DNA of 64,000 bases from Inquilinus limosus DSM 16000 (GTDB lineage Bacteria > Pseudomonadota > Alphaproteobacteria > DSM-16000 > Inquilinaceae), in contig NZ_AUHM01000036.1 in the NCBI RefSeq assembly GCF_000423185.1, forward strand, positions 1-64,000. Reading direction: 5' to 3'. A program made the position numbers and the translations under genes. Below, piece by piece: positions 20,087 through 29,796 of the stretch. Every line of letters begins with the position of its first letter. The first letter of the stretch is position 1. The notes under the pieces were generated by a model, which saw only the letters and a list, made by a program, of their open reading frames with translations, did no database searches and was not told the DNA's origin.

Positions 20087-22321
20087 TCACTCGACGATCG
20101 AAAATTCCCAACGGTTGAACGGAGTCACCGAGATGAATTCGTTCCGCGTCGCGGCAGACCCTTCCGGATTTCGGAAGTAGGTCACGCAAACCGCGCCGGT
20201 TTTCTTCCACCAGTAGCAGATCACATTGTCGTCGAACCAAGGGGTACTTCCGGCGTCCGACCACGAACCACATGACACGGAAGGAGTCCCGTCCGTGGTC
20301 CGTGTGTATGAGCATTCCCGGCCGGAATCGATGTTTCGCGCGAGGGCGGTATGACCGAAGATCAGCGATCTGATCTCCTCTCCGGTCAATCGATCCTTCG
20401 ACGTCGGATCGTACCCGTACGGGATGTCCGGCACGCCAGCCTTGCGCAGCCCGTCGCGCAGCCGATGGCGATCGGTCGGTGTCGTGAAGGGAAGATTGAT
20501 CATTGCCGTCATGACGGTCGCGGGATTCCTGTGCACTTCCCTGGAAAGATCATCGAGCTCCCCTCGAAGCGCCGCCGCGAGATCGGGGCGGCCGAGATGC
20601 CCATAGGCTGCGGCCAGTACGATCCGGCTGTGGAAGCGGCTCCAGAAGGCACCGGATCTGGAGTCGATCCTCGTCAGCGAAGCGACCGCAGCATCGAAAC
20701 GATCCATCGAGAAGGCGGCTAGCCCTTCCAGGAAGTACCGCCATTCCTCCGGCCGCGGATCGACGCGGTATGCGGCATCGAGATAGCTCTTCCCATCCGC
20801 CGGCCGCCCGCTGAAGGTCAATGCCAGGCTCATCTGCAGATAGCTCTCGGGATCGCTCGGATCGAGCGCGATCGCGCGTTCCGCGGCGGCCACGGCCTCC
20901 TGAGGCTCCCATCTGTGAATCAGGAGATCGGCGAGGATCTGATAATAGGTCGCCGATGGACGCTTTTCGGCCTCTCGCATGAACTCGTCGATCGTCGAGT
21001 AGAATTCATCCGGCGCGATTGCCAGGGCCCGGTCCATTTCCGGGCCGTGAGCGTTCCAATGAAGCCATGCCAATCGGGCCCAGCCGCGCCCGAAATTCGG
21101 ATCGAGTGCGACGGCCTGCTTGTAATGTCCGGCGGCTTTCCCCACGGCGTCTGGAGTGCCGCGATATTCGTCTTCCAATCCCCTGAGATAGGCCTCATAC
21201 GCGGCCGGCACGCTCGTGCCGCCTGCAGCTTCGGCAGCGCGCGGGCCGTCGATCAGCCGCAGCTTCAGCGCCGCGGCGATCTGCTCGACCATCCTGTCCT
21301 GCAGCTTGAACACGTCGTTCCAGGCGCCGTCATAGCGTTCGGCCCAGAGATGGCCGTTGGTTCGGGCATCGATGAGCTGGGCGTTGATCCGCATGTCGTC
21401 GCCGGCCCGGCGGACGCTGCCTTCGAGGATGTAGCGGACGCCCAGCTTCGCCGCGACCTGGGCGGGTTCGACATCCTTGCCCTTGTAGGTGAAGGCGGCA
21501 TTGCGGGAGATGACGAACAGGCCGGGAATCCGCGCGAGTTCCGTCGTCAGATCCTCCGTGAGGCCGTCGGCGAGATAGCCCTGCTCTGCATCCGTGCTCA
21601 TGTTGTTGAACGGCAGCACGGCGATCGACGGCTTGTCGGGCAAGGAGGCCATGGCGATCGCGGTTTCAGGCTGCGGCTCCCAGGGGCTCCACCATGCGGC
21701 CGCCCCTGCGGCGACGATCACGATGACGGCCACTGCCACCGCTGCTGGCCGACGCCATGATCGGATCGGCCGCTCGCCGGCGATGATCGTCTTGCCGGCG
21801 GCATCCGGATTCGACAGCACCCGGTAGACGCGCACCGGCGCGTCGACATTCTTCACCGGCCTCTCGCCGAGGAAGTGGTAGCCGACGTTCAGCTTCGTCC
21901 CCACCTGATCGTAAACCGGGCCGGAGATCGTGACCCCGCCCGGATCGGCCAGGCCCTGCAGCCGGTCGGCGATGTTGACGCCGTCGCCATGGATGTCGTC
22001 GCCCTCGACGATGACGTCGCCAAGATTGACGCCGATGCGGTAGACGAGGCGCTCGCGCTCGGGGACCGCGGCGTTGCGCTCCTCCTTGATGCGCTGCATC
22101 TCGACCGCGCATCGCACCGCATCGACCACGCTGTGGAACTCGACCAGCAGCGCATCGCCCATGGTCTTGACCAACCGGCCGTGGTGCTCGGCGATTTTCG
22201 GCTCGAACACTTCACGGAGGTCGGCCTGGAACCGGGCGCGCGTCCCTTCCTCGTCGGCTTGACTGTGGCGGCTGTAGCCGACGACATCGGCGATCATGAC
22301 GGCGGCGAGCCTGCGCTCCAT
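20087..22321 (-). CDS. Class III adenylate/guanylate cyclase with TolB-like and TPR domains
   Basis: 744 residues. N-terminal cyclase homology domain (1-170): metal-binding D12 (IADVVGYS) and D56 (KTMGDALL), K52 and D113 at base-recognition positions, transition-state N116 and R120 (GVNIADR). All catalytic positions are filled, and K/D suggests ATP. A membrane helix lies at 192-211. Next is a TolB/FlgO-like domain (PSIAVLPFNNMSTDAEQGYLADGL), then TPR-type helices, and a last ~95 residues with four cysteines that resemble lipocalin-like tails. Topology suggests a cytosolic cyclase and an extracytoplasmic sensor. It stands alone. Confidence 0.88.
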   Translation of the reverse strand: MERRLAAVMIADVVGYSRHSQADEEGTRARFQADLREVFEPKIAEHHGRLVKTMGDALLVEFHSVVDAVRCAVEMQRIKEERNAAVPERERLVYRIGVNLGDVIVEGDDIHGDGVNIADRLQGLADPGGVTISGPVYDQVGTKLNVGYHFLGERPVKNVDAPVRVYRVLSNPDAAGKTIIAGERPIRSWRRPAAVAVAVIVIVAAGAAAWWSPWEPQPETAIAMASLPDKPSIAVLPFNNMSTDAEQGYLADGLTEDLTTELARIPGLFVISRNAAFTYKGKDVEPAQVAAKLGVRYILEGSVRRAGDDMRINAQLIDARTNGHLWAERYDGAWNDVFKLQDRMVEQIAAALKLRLIDGPRAAEAAGGTSVPAAYEAYLRGLEDEYRGTPDAVGKAAGHYKQAVALDPNFGRGWARLAWLHWNAHGPEMDRALAIAPDEFYSTIDEFMREAEKRPSATYYQILADLLIHRWEPQEAVAAAERAIALDPSDPESYLQMSLALTFSGRPADGKSYLDAAYRVDPRPEEWRYFLEGLAAFSMDRFDAAVASLTRIDSRSGAFWSRFHSRIVLAAAYGHLGRPDLAAALRGELDDLSREVHRNPATVMTAMINLPFTTPTDRHRLRDGLRKAGVPDIPYGYDPTSKDRLTGEEIRSLIFGHTALARNIDSGRECSYTRTTDGTPSVSCGSWSDAGSTPWFDDNVICYWWKKTGAVCVTYFRNPEGSAATRNEFISVTPFNRWEFSIVE

Positions 22322-22525
22322 GCCACCTGTCCCGCACTGACCAGGAGATGAGCCTCAGGTCAGGTACCCGCGAGTATGGCTTGCGCCGTCAGACGGGGAA
22401 ATCCGGTTTTGTTTCCTGGCCGCGCACTCCTCGCCGTCTTGCGCAGCCAGGGCCGGGCTTCGGGTGCTTCTCCGTCGTCGCGGCGGTTCGGGCGCCGGCC
22501 AGATCCGATTCGTCGGGACGAGGCC

Positions 22526-23161
22526 TCAGCAGACCGCCGGCTCGGTCTCGCGACGGAAGGCGCGGAACAGCTCGCCGACGCTGCGGGTGCCGGTCTCGAC
22601 CAGGTCGAAGCGGCGGCCGAAGCGGATCCAGTCGACCATCAGCCCGACCATCAGGCAGGTCAGGGTGCTGGCCGCCACCTCGGGCGGCCAGGCCGGGTTC
22701 AGCTGCCCCGATTCCTGCGCCTTGGTGAAGGCCCGGTTCATCGTCGCGCGCATGTGGTCGTGCGCCTCGCGCTGGCGCGCCAGCGCCGCCAGCATCTCGC
22801 CGACATACTCGCAGCGGCAGGTCAGGATGGTGAAGACGCGCTGGCGCTGCTCGTCCTCGGTCAGGGCGACGAAGCACTCCATCATCGCCTGCTCGATCAG
22901 ACCCAGCGGGTCGGGATGGCCGTCGGCCACCGCCCGCTCGACGATGTCCTCCGCCGGCAGCTTCACCCGCTCGTGCAGCGCCTCGAACAGCTCGACCTTG
23001 TTCTTGAAGTGCCAGTAGATGGCGCCCCGGGTGACCCCGGCGGCATTGGCGATCAGCTCCAGCGAGGTGCGCGACACCCCGTCGACGAAGAACAGCCGCT
23101 CCGCAGCGTCCAGGATCTTCTGCCGGGTCTCCTCAGCCTCGGCCTTGGTGCGGCGTGCCAT
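22526..23161 (-). CDS. TetR/AcrR family repressor of the adjacent RND pump
   Basis: 211 residues. The N-terminal TetR DNA-binding domain has TRQKILDAAERLFFVDGVSRTS, LIANAAGVTRGAIYWHFKNK and LFEALHERV, which are almost textbook AcrR/TtgR/MexZ sequence. The C-terminal ligand-binding domain follows the AcrR pattern (RVFTILTCRCEYVGEML, VAASTLTCLMVGLMVDWIRFG). The gene is divergent from the adaptor/permease genes. A palindrome of the AcrR type lies 30 bp upstream and another before the pump genes, so it likely represses both itself and the pump until a drug binds. Confidence 0.92.
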   Translation of the reverse strand: MARRTKAEAEETRQKILDAAERLFFVDGVSRTSLELIANAAGVTRGAIYWHFKNKVELFEALHERVKLPAEDIVERAVADGHPDPLGLIEQAMMECFVALTEDEQRQRVFTILTCRCEYVGEMLAALARQREAHDHMRATMNRAFTKAQESGQLNPAWPPEVAASTLTCLMVGLMVDWIRFGRRFDLVETGTRSVGELFRAFRRETEPAVC

Positions 23162-23191
23162 GTTTCTTCTCCTCTCCCCCTTTTTTCTCTT

Positions 23192-23211
23192 TACATACGT
23201 CCAAGTATGTA
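23192..23211. promoter_or_regulatory. AcrR-type operator upstream of the tetR gene
   Basis: A 20-bp inverted repeat with perfect 7-bp arms TACATAC / GTATGTA around a 6-bp centre. It lies 30 bp upstream of the repressor ATG. It resembles the published E. coli acrAB operator (TACATACATT / AATGTATGTA). Confidence 0.8.
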
Positions 23212-23504
23212 TATAAAACCATCCGAGCGCAGCGGTCCAGCTGGACTTGGCCGTTGTGCAGTGCGAGAATTCCGGCAGCGGGAAGGGGTTGTCGTGAACT
23301 CAGCCATTCCGGATTCGGGGCGCCGTCCGGCGCGATGTCGCCCCCTGCGGGATCGGCTGCCGCTCCTCACCCGATAGACGGTGTCGTTGCGTCCGCTCGG
23401 TGTCCGCCGTTGCTCCGGCGGCAAAGGGCAGGCATTCTGGGGAAGTGCCGACATGGCAGCGTGGGGGCCGAATGGTGGATTGCGGGAGCGGTTCATGCTC
23501 TCCA

Positions 23505-23528
23505 TACATACATTCGGAAATGTATATA
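23505..23528. promoter_or_regulatory. AcrR-type operator upstream of the RND adaptor gene
   Basis: A 24-bp palindrome with arms TACATACATT and AATGTATATA (9 of 10 positions pair), almost the classical AcrR box. It lies 77 bp upstream of the adaptor GTG. An AT-rich TATATAAA at its right edge may be the -10 region of the pump promoter. Confidence 0.85.
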
Positions 23529-23605
23529 AATCAATCCTGCGTCGCACCCCGTCGTCCGAATATGTTGTGCAGCGCAAAAAACTCTCAGGCAAAGGGGCGG
23601 TCACC

Positions 23606-24772
23606 GTGAGCAAGTCGTCTTCACTTCGCGCCGTCGCGTTGGCCCTCACCGTGGCCGCCGCGCCGATTCTCGCATCTTGCAACGAAAGTGCCGGTGAAGC
23701 CCAGGCCCAGACGCAATCCGCGCCCCCGCCGCCGGAGGTGACGGTGCAGGAGGTGTCGGCCGCCCCCGTGCCGCTGACCTACACCTATGCCGGCCGCGTC
23801 TCGGCCTTCCGCGAGATCGAGGTGCGCGCCCGCGTCGGCGGCATCCTCCTGAAGCGCGAATACACCGAGGGCGCGCGGGTGACCGAGGGGCAGGAGCTGT
23901 TCCGCATCGACCCCGCAACCTACGAGGCCGAGGTGGCGCGCGCCAAGGCGCAGCTGCAGCAGGCCCAGGCCCAGCTCGCCAACGACCGCGTCAATGCCGA
24001 GCGCGCCGCCCGGCTGTTCGCCAGCCGCGCCGGCTCGGAGAAGGACCGCGACGACACCGCGGCCCAGGTCCGCACCGACGAGGCGGCGGTGGCCGCGGCC
24101 GAGGCGCAGCTCAAGGCGGCGCAGCTCAACCTCGACTACACGACGGTGACGGCGCCGCTCGGCGGCATGACCAGCATCGAGGAGGTGCCGGAGGGCAGCC
24201 TGATCAGCGTCAACGGCCTGTTGACCCGGATTACCCAGCTCGACCCCGCCTATGTCACCTTCTCCTTCAGCGACGCCGATTTCGCCGAGATCCGGCGGCT
24301 GCTCGACCAGGGCAAGGTCGACGGGCCGCAGGACCGCCGCTTCCCGGTGACGGTGAAGCTGGGCGACGGGCGGGTCTACGACCAGGGCGGCACCATCAAC
24401 TTCACCGACAGCATCGTCGACGGCGCGACCGGCACGGTCCGTGCCCGCGCGGTGCTGCCGAACGCCCAGGGCCTCCTGATGCCAAACCAGTTCGTCCGGG
24501 TCACCGTCGGCGGCCTGACGCTGAAGCAGGGCATCGTGGTGCCGCAGGTGGCGGTGATGCAGGGCCCGCAGGGGCCGTTCGTCTACGCCCTGGGCGAGGG
24601 CGACAAGGCCGAGGCGCGGCCGCTGACGCTCGGCCGCGAGGTCGAGGGCGGCTGGCTGGTCGAGAGCGGCCTCAAGGGCGGTGAGCGGATCATCACCGAG
24701 GGCGTCATCAAGGTCCAGCCGGGCAGCCCGGTGCGGCCCTCGGCCGCCAAGGTCGCGCAGGTGACCCCGTGA
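23606..24772 (+). CDS. RND efflux periplasmic adaptor (MexA/AcrA-like) lipoprotein
   Basis: 388 residues. Lipoprotein signal with lipobox ILASC near residue 25. The lipoyl half is [20 protein letters not shown] coiled-coil hairpin rich in Ala/Gln/Arg follows (about 95-165), then the second lipoyl half ([12 protein letters not shown]) and the barrel ([17 protein letters not shown]). I choose GTG at 23606, before the signal peptide and just after AAAGGGGCGG. The longer upstream frame would cross the operator. Its stop overlaps the permease GTG by 4 nt (GTGA). Confidence 0.92.
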   Translation: MSKSSSLRAVALALTVAAAPILASCNESAGEAQAQTQSAPPPPEVTVQEVSAAPVPLTYTYAGRVSAFREIEVRARVGGILLKREYTEGARVTEGQELFRIDPATYEAEVARAKAQLQQAQAQLANDRVNAERAARLFASRAGSEKDRDDTAAQVRTDEAAVAAAEAQLKAAQLNLDYTTVTAPLGGMTSIEEVPEGSLISVNGLLTRITQLDPAYVTFSFSDADFAEIRRLLDQGKVDGPQDRRFPVTVKLGDGRVYDQGGTINFTDSIVDGATGTVRARAVLPNAQGLLMPNQFVRVTVGGLTLKQGIVVPQVAVMQGPQGPFVYALGEGDKAEARPLTLGREVEGGWLVESGLKGGERIITEGVIKVQPGSPVRPSAAKVAQVTP

Positions 24773-27700
24773 TCTCCCGCTTCTTCATCGACCGGCCGGT
24801 CTTCGCGGCCGTTCTCTCGATCGTCATCACCCTGGCCGGGCTGGTGGCGATGCGCGTGCTGCCGATCGCGCAGTATCCGGAGATCGTGCCGCCCGAGGTG
24901 TCGGTCACCGCGACCTATTCCGGCGCCAGCGCCGAGACCGTGGCCCAGACCGTGGCCGCGCCGCTCGAGCAGCAGATCAACGGCGTCGACGACATGCTGT
25001 ACATGCGGTCGACGAACACCGGCGACGGCACCATGACGCTGACCGTCACCTTCAAGATCGGCACCGATCCCGATCAGGCGACGATCAACGTCAACAACCG
25101 CGTCCAGCGCGTGCTGCCGACCCTGCCGCAGGAGGTGCAGCGCACCGGCGTCCGCGTCGACAAGCGCTCCAGCTCGATCCTGCAGGCCGTGATCCTGCAC
25201 GACGAGAGCGGGAAGTACGACCCGATCTACCTGAACAACTACGCGCTGCTGAATGTCATCGATGACCTCAAGCGCGTGCCCGGCGTCGGCGACGCCTCGC
25301 TGTTCGGCGCCGGCAAGGACTATTCGATGCGGATCTGGCTGCGGCCGGACAAGCTGGCGCAGTACGACCTGACGCCGAGCGACGTCGCCGCCGCGATCCG
25401 CGAGCAGAACGCCCAGTTCGCCGCCGGCCGCTTCGGCGAGGAGCCGGATGCGAATGGCCTCGCCTTCACCTATTCGGCGACGACCGATGGCCGCCTGCCG
25501 AACGCCGAAGCCTTCGAGAACATCATCCTGAAGTCCGACAGCAACGCGGCGACGCTGCGGCTGAAGGACGTGGCGCGGGTCGAGCTCGGCGCCCAGGCCT
25601 ACAACTCCGCCGCCAACTACAACGGCAAGCCGGCCGCCGCGATCGGCATCTATCTGCAGCCCGGCGCCAACGCGCTGGAGACGGCGGAAGGCGTGAAGGC
25701 GCGGATGGAGGAGCTGAAGCAGGCCTTCCCCGACGGCATCACCTACGCCATCCCCTACGACACCACCCGCTTCGTCCAGGTCTCGATCGACGAGGTGATC
25801 AAGACCTTCATCGAGGCGATGGTCCTGGTCGTGCTGGTGGTCTTCGTCTTCCTGCAGAATGTGCGGGCGACGCTGATCCCGGTGATCGCCGTGCCGATCT
25901 CGATCATCGGCACCTTCGCCGGCATGTACATGCTCGGCTTCTCGATCAACCTCCTGACGCTGTTCGGTCTGATCCTCGCCATCGGCATCGTCGTCGACGA
26001 CGCGATCGTCGTGCTCGAGAATGTCGAGCGCATCATGCGCACCGAGAAGCTGCCGCCGAAGGAGGCGGCGCGGAAGGCGATGGACGAGGTGTCGGGCCCG
26101 GTCATCGCCATCGTGCTGGTGCTCTGCGCCGTGTTCGTGCCGGTCGCCTTCATGGGCGGCCTGGCGGGCGAGATGTACCGCCAGTTCGCGGTCACCATCG
26201 CGGTGTCGGTCATCATCTCCGGCATCGTCGCGCTGACCCTGACCCCGGCGCTCTGCGGCCTGATCCTGAAGCCCGGCCATCACGAGCCGGCCCTGCCGTT
26301 CCGCTGGTTCAACCGGGTGTTCGACGGCATCACCGCGGCCTACACCGCCGGCGTGCGCTTCTTCCTCAAGCGCTTCGCCATCGGCCTCCTGCTCTTCGCC
26401 GGCTTCGTCGGCGTGGCGGGCTACCTGTTCCAGCAGATCCCGGGCTCGCTGGTGCCGGACGAGGACCAGGGCTACCTGATCGTCGCCGCCTTCCTGCCGC
26501 CCGCCGCCTCGCTGGAGCGGACGGAGAAGGCGCTGGCCGAGGCGACGCAGAACGTCCTGAAGCATCCGGCGGTCAGCGAAAGCATCGACGTGCCCGGCTT
26601 CGACCTGCTGTCGGCCGCGCAGAAGACCTATGCCGGCGTCGTCTTCGTGCCGCTGAAGGACTGGTCGCAGCGCACCGATCCGGCGCTCGACGCGCGCAAC
26701 CTGCCGATGCCCTTCATGGGCATGAACGCCGGCATCAAGGACGCGATGGTGCTGGCCTTCAACCCGCCGCCGATCATGGGCATGAGCACGACCGGCGGCT
26801 TCGAGGCCTATGTCCAGGACCGCACCGGCGCCGGCTATCCGGCCTTGGCCCAGGTGACGCAGCGGCTGGCCGAGGCCGCGGCCAAGCGGCCCGACCTGGC
26901 CGGCGTGCGGTCGATGTTCAACATCGCCATCCCGCAATACAAGCTCGACGTCGACCGCGAGAAGGCGCGGGCGCTGGGCGTGCCGATCTCGTCGATCTTC
27001 GACGCGATGCAGGCCACCTTCGGCAGCCTCTACGTCAACGACTTCACCCTGTACGGCCGCAACTACCGGGTCAGCCTGGCCTCGGAAGGCGACTTCCGCC
27101 AGCGGCCGGAGGACCTGAAGCAGGTCTTCGTCCGCGCCGACGGCGGCGCCATGATCCCGATCGACGCGCTGGTGAAGACGCGCCGGATCACCGGCCCCGA
27201 CCAGGTCGAGCGCTTCAACATCTTCCCGGCGGCGAAGATCATGGGCGGCCCGGCCCCGGGCTTCTCCTCGGGCCAGGCGATCGCGGCGATGGAGCAGCTG
27301 GCCAAGGAGGTGCTGCCCCAGGGTTACGCCCTGGCCTGGACCGGCTCGGCCTTCCAGGAGCAGTCGGCCGGCGGCTCCGGCAACCAGGCGCTGCTGTTCG
27401 GCCTCGTCATGGTGTTCCTGATCCTGGCGGCGCAGTACGAGCGCTGGTCGCTGCCGATCGCGGTGCTGACGGCCGTGCCCTTCGCCCTGTTCGGGGCGCT
27501 GGTCGCGGTGTGGCTGCGCGGGCTGCAGAACGACGTCTACTTCCAGATCGGCCTCGTCACCCTGATCGGCCTCGCCGCCAAGAACGCGATCCTGATCGTC
27601 GAGTTCGCGGTGCTGAAGCGCGAGGAGGGGATGGGCGCGGTCGAGGCGGCGCTGGAGGCGGCGAAGCTGCGCTTCCGGCCGATCGTGATGACCTCGCTGG

Positions 27701-27915
27701 CCTTCATCCTGGGCTGTCTGCCGCTGGCGATCGCCAGCGGCGCCGGCTCGGCCAGCCGCCATTCGATCGGCACCGGGGTGATCGGCGGCATGCTGGCCGC
27801 CACCGCCATCGCCACCTTCTTCATCCCGATGTTCTACCGGCTGATCGCCTGGCGCGATCGCAAGAAGCCGGCCACCGAAGCGGGCCCCGCCTTCCCCCAG
27901 GCGGAGCGCCCGTGA
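24769..27915 (+). CDS. RND multidrug efflux permease (AcrB/MexB-like)
   Basis: 1048 residues, full length. Starts [20 protein letters not shown]. The proton relay is D410/D411 in [16 protein letters not shown], with the TM10 lysine in [14 protein letters not shown]. Other hallmarks are [31 protein letters not shown] and [13 protein letters not shown]. It is closer to the AcrB/MexB group than the pump at 0.8-5.2 kb. No outer-membrane channel gene follows. Instead three strong hairpins end the transcript. Confidence 0.95.
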   Translation: MISRFFIDRPVFAAVLSIVITLAGLVAMRVLPIAQYPEIVPPEVSVTATYSGASAETVAQTVAAPLEQQINGVDDMLYMRSTNTGDGTMTLTVTFKIGTDPDQATINVNNRVQRVLPTLPQEVQRTGVRVDKRSSSILQAVILHDESGKYDPIYLNNYALLNVIDDLKRVPGVGDASLFGAGKDYSMRIWLRPDKLAQYDLTPSDVAAAIREQNAQFAAGRFGEEPDANGLAFTYSATTDGRLPNAEAFENIILKSDSNAATLRLKDVARVELGAQAYNSAANYNGKPAAAIGIYLQPGANALETAEGVKARMEELKQAFPDGITYAIPYDTTRFVQVSIDEVIKTFIEAMVLVVLVVFVFLQNVRATLIPVIAVPISIIGTFAGMYMLGFSINLLTLFGLILAIGIVVDDAIVVLENVERIMRTEKLPPKEAARKAMDEVSGPVIAIVLVLCAVFVPVAFMGGLAGEMYRQFAVTIAVSVIISGIVALTLTPALCGLILKPGHHEPALPFRWFNRVFDGITAAYTAGVRFFLKRFAIGLLLFAGFVGVAGYLFQQIPGSLVPDEDQGYLIVAAFLPPAASLERTEKALAEATQNVLKHPAVSESIDVPGFDLLSAAQKTYAGVVFVPLKDWSQRTDPALDARNLPMPFMGMNAGIKDAMVLAFNPPPIMGMSTTGGFEAYVQDRTGAGYPALAQVTQRLAEAAAKRPDLAGVRSMFNIAIPQYKLDVDREKARALGVPISSIFDAMQATFGSLYVNDFTLYGRNYRVSLASEGDFRQRPEDLKQVFVRADGGAMIPIDALVKTRRITGPDQVERFNIFPAAKIMGGPAPGFSSGQAIAAMEQLAKEVLPQGYALAWTGSAFQEQSAGGSGNQALLFGLVMVFLILAAQYERWSLPIAVLTAVPFALFGALVAVWLRGLQNDVYFQIGLVTLIGLAAKNAILIVEFAVLKREEGMGAVEAALEAAKLRFRPIVMTSLAFILGCLPLAIASGAGSASRHSIGTGVIGGMLAATAIATFFIPMFYRLIAWRDRKKPATEAGPAFPQAERP

Positions 27916-27918
27916 GAC

Positions 27919-28022
27919 GGGGCCGCCCCACGGCCCCGCCTCGGTCCCGGTCGTCATCGCTGCCCCTCGACGACCGGGACTCCTAACCGGACGGGGCGCG
28001 GATCGCAACCGCGCCCCGTCCG
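27919..28022. terminator. Three consecutive perfect hairpins between convergent genes
   Basis: Stem 1: 27919-27925 with 27931-27937 (7 bp, GGGGCCG). Stem 2: 27946-27955 with 27969-27978 (10 bp, CCCGGTCGTC). Stem 3: 27988-28001 with 28009-28022 (14 bp, CGGACGGGGCGCGG). None has a long T tract. They fill nearly the whole gap between the RND permease and the ankyrin gene and probably act as a two-way transcription barrier or mRNA 3'-end stabiliser. Confidence 0.7.
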
Positions 28023-28026
28023 CGCC

Positions 28027-28596
28027 TCAATCCGACAGGCCCGCCTTGCGCAGCCGGGCCGCGACCGACCGGGACCGGCCGCCGGCCTGGGCCCAGCCCA
28101 GGGCGGAGCGGCCGGTGAAGTCGCGCAGCTGCGGGTTGCCGCCGCCCGCCAGCAGCGCCTCCACGGCCGGCAGGCTGCCGCTGCGGGCGGCGGCCATCAG
28201 CGGCGTCAGGCCCTCGCGGTTGCCACGGTTCGGGTTGGCCTTGCCGTCCAGCAGCGCCCGGATGGTGCCGGCATCGCCGCCGTCCGCCGCCCAGAACAGC
28301 GGCGTGTTGCCCAGGGAATCGGGCTGGTCCGGCTGGGCGCCGAAGCGCAGCAGCTCGCGCGCCAGGGCGGCGTTGCGTTCGCGGGCGGCGATCACCAGCG
28401 CGGTGCGGCCGTTGAGATCGGTCGCATTCGGCGACGCGCCGCTCAGCAGCAGCGTGCGGACCCGGTCGAGATCATTGGCGTCGACCGCCTGGATCAGCTC
28501 CGGCGCCCGGCGCAGCACGTCGATCTCGGCCAGGGCCGGGCCGCCGAGGGTGAGAAGCAGCGCTGCGGCCGCCGCGATGCGTGCGCCTCGTGTCAT
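28027..28596 (-). CDS. Secreted ankyrin-repeat protein
   Basis: 189 residues with a signal peptide (MTRGARIAAAAALLLTLGGPALA). Four to five ankyrin repeats follow: LIQAVDANDLDRVRTLLLSGA, NGRTALVIAARERNAALARE, GNTPLFWAADGGDAGTIRAL, GLTPLMAAARSGSLPAVEAL and GRSALGWAQAGG. It is probably a periplasmic protein-interaction module. It is divergent from the peroxiredoxin gene with 148 bp between the starts. Pairing of an ankyrin protein with a peroxide-removing enzyme recalls AnkB-catalase pairs in other bacteria, but that link is only inference. Confidence 0.88.
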   Translation of the reverse strand: MTRGARIAAAAALLLTLGGPALAEIDVLRRAPELIQAVDANDLDRVRTLLLSGASPNATDLNGRTALVIAARERNAALARELLRFGAQPDQPDSLGNTPLFWAADGGDAGTIRALLDGKANPNRGNREGLTPLMAAARSGSLPAVEALLAGGGNPQLRDFTGRSALGWAQAGGRSRSVAARLRKAGLSD

Positions 28597-28744
28597 CCCC
28601 GATCCTCCGGCAGGCCCGCCGGCCCGGCGGGCTCGGGCGCGAGCTTATACCGCGCCCCGCAGCCGGGCCAGCCGGTTGGCCCCCGCGGCGGAGCTGGACT
28701 ATGCTCAAGCCGACGCCGCATCGCCGTCACCAATGGGTCCCGCC

Positions 28745-29398
28745 ATGACCGAGACATCCCCCCTGCCCAGCCTGCCCCGCCTCGGGCAGGTGGCCCCGCC
28801 CTTCGAAGCCGAGACCACGCACGGGCGCCTCGCGCTCGAGGATTTCCGCGGCAGCTGGGTCGTGTTCTTCTCGCACCCGGCCGATTTCACCCCGGTCTGC
28901 ACCACCGAATTCGTCGCCTTCGCCCGGATCGCCCCGGCGCTGAAGGAGCGCGGGGTCGAGCTGCTGGGCCTGTCGATCGACAGCATCTACGCCCATCTCG
29001 CCTGGACCAAGCGGATCGAGGAGCTGTTCGGCACCAGGATCCCGTTCCCGGTGATCGCCGACAGCGACCGCAAGGTGGCGACGCTGTACGGCATGATCAT
29101 GCCGGAGCAGTCGGGCACCGAGACCAGCCGCTGCGTCTTCGTCATCGATCCGGCCGGGGTTGTCCGGGCGATGATCTACTATCCGCTGACCACCGGGCGG
29201 AACATCGACGAGATCCTGCGCCTGATCGACGCGCTGCAGACCACCGACAAGCACAAGGTCGCGACGCCCGCCGACTGGCGCCCCGGCGACAAGGTGATCG
29301 TGCCGGCGCCGCGCACGATCGAGGACGCCGACGCCCGGGCCAAGGGCGGCTACGAGTACACCGACTGGTGGTACTGCCGGACCGAGGTGAAGGACTGA
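28745..29398 (+). CDS. Peroxiredoxin, Prx6 (1-Cys) type
   Basis: 217 residues. It reduces hydrogen peroxide and alkyl hydroperoxides with the peroxidatic C52 in HPADFTPVCTTEF. Length, the later SRCVFVIDPAGVVRAMIYYP segment and the long C-terminal part (DKHKVATPADWRPGDKVIVP, YEYTDWWYC) fit the Prx6 subfamily, not AhpC. There is no C-terminal resolving-cysteine motif, so an outside thiol is needed. Start ATG at 28745; no strong RBS. A small gene follows after 21 bp. Confidence 0.93.
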   Translation: MTETSPLPSLPRLGQVAPPFEAETTHGRLALEDFRGSWVVFFSHPADFTPVCTTEFVAFARIAPALKERGVELLGLSIDSIYAHLAWTKRIEELFGTRIPFPVIADSDRKVATLYGMIMPEQSGTETSRCVFVIDPAGVVRAMIYYPLTTGRNIDEILRLIDALQTTDKHKVATPADWRPGDKVIVPAPRTIEDADARAKGGYEYTDWWYCRTEVKD

Positions 29399-29419
29399 TC
29401 CGCCCGCCGTGCCGAGACC

Positions 29420-29665
29420 ATGGCCTGCATCAATCCCGACGGCACGCTGACCGAGGTCGCCAAGCGCAGCCTCACCCTGCTCGCGGTCCCGCACACCGCG
29501 GCGCAGCTGGCCGAGGCCGCCGGCCTGCCGGTCTGGCGGGTGCGCGCCACCCTGCGCGAGACCGGCCGGGCGAAGCTGATCGCCTGCCTCGACCCGGAGG
29601 CCGACGATCCGGCCTGGCAGCTCACCGAACTGGGCGTGGAAGCCTTGGAGCTGAGTCAGGACTGA
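29420..29665 (+). CDS. Small putative winged-helix protein
   Basis: 81 residues with no named family recognised. The sequence LTLLAVPHTAAQLAEAAGLPVWRVRATLRETGRAKLIAC, then WQLTELGVEAL, looks like a compact winged helix-turn-helix as in MarR/ArsR-type proteins: helix-turn-helix, then a wing and a final helix. There is no ligand domain. It sits 21 bp after the peroxiredoxin gene, so it may share its message. Confidence 0.6.
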   Translation: MACINPDGTLTEVAKRSLTLLAVPHTAAQLAEAAGLPVWRVRATLRETGRAKLIACLDPEADDPAWQLTELGVEALELSQD

Positions 29666-29796
29666 TCGCGCTTTACTGATGCATCACAATGGGATAAGGG
29701 TTCGCCTTGAAGCATTATATGAGCTGGGTCGCATTTCAGATTCTGTCGGCCCGGCTTCTGCGCTAGAGTGCGGGCGATGGATCTGCGGGGGTACCG

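Larger units (their letters stand above)
23162..23605. other. 444-bp intergenic control region between tetR and the RND pump
   Basis: It holds two AcrR-type palindromes, 294 bp apart. An 11-bp string (ATGTATATAAA) is shared by the right flank of both sites in the same orientation. The stretch between the sites is ordinary high-GC DNA without a credible gene. Confidence 0.7.
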
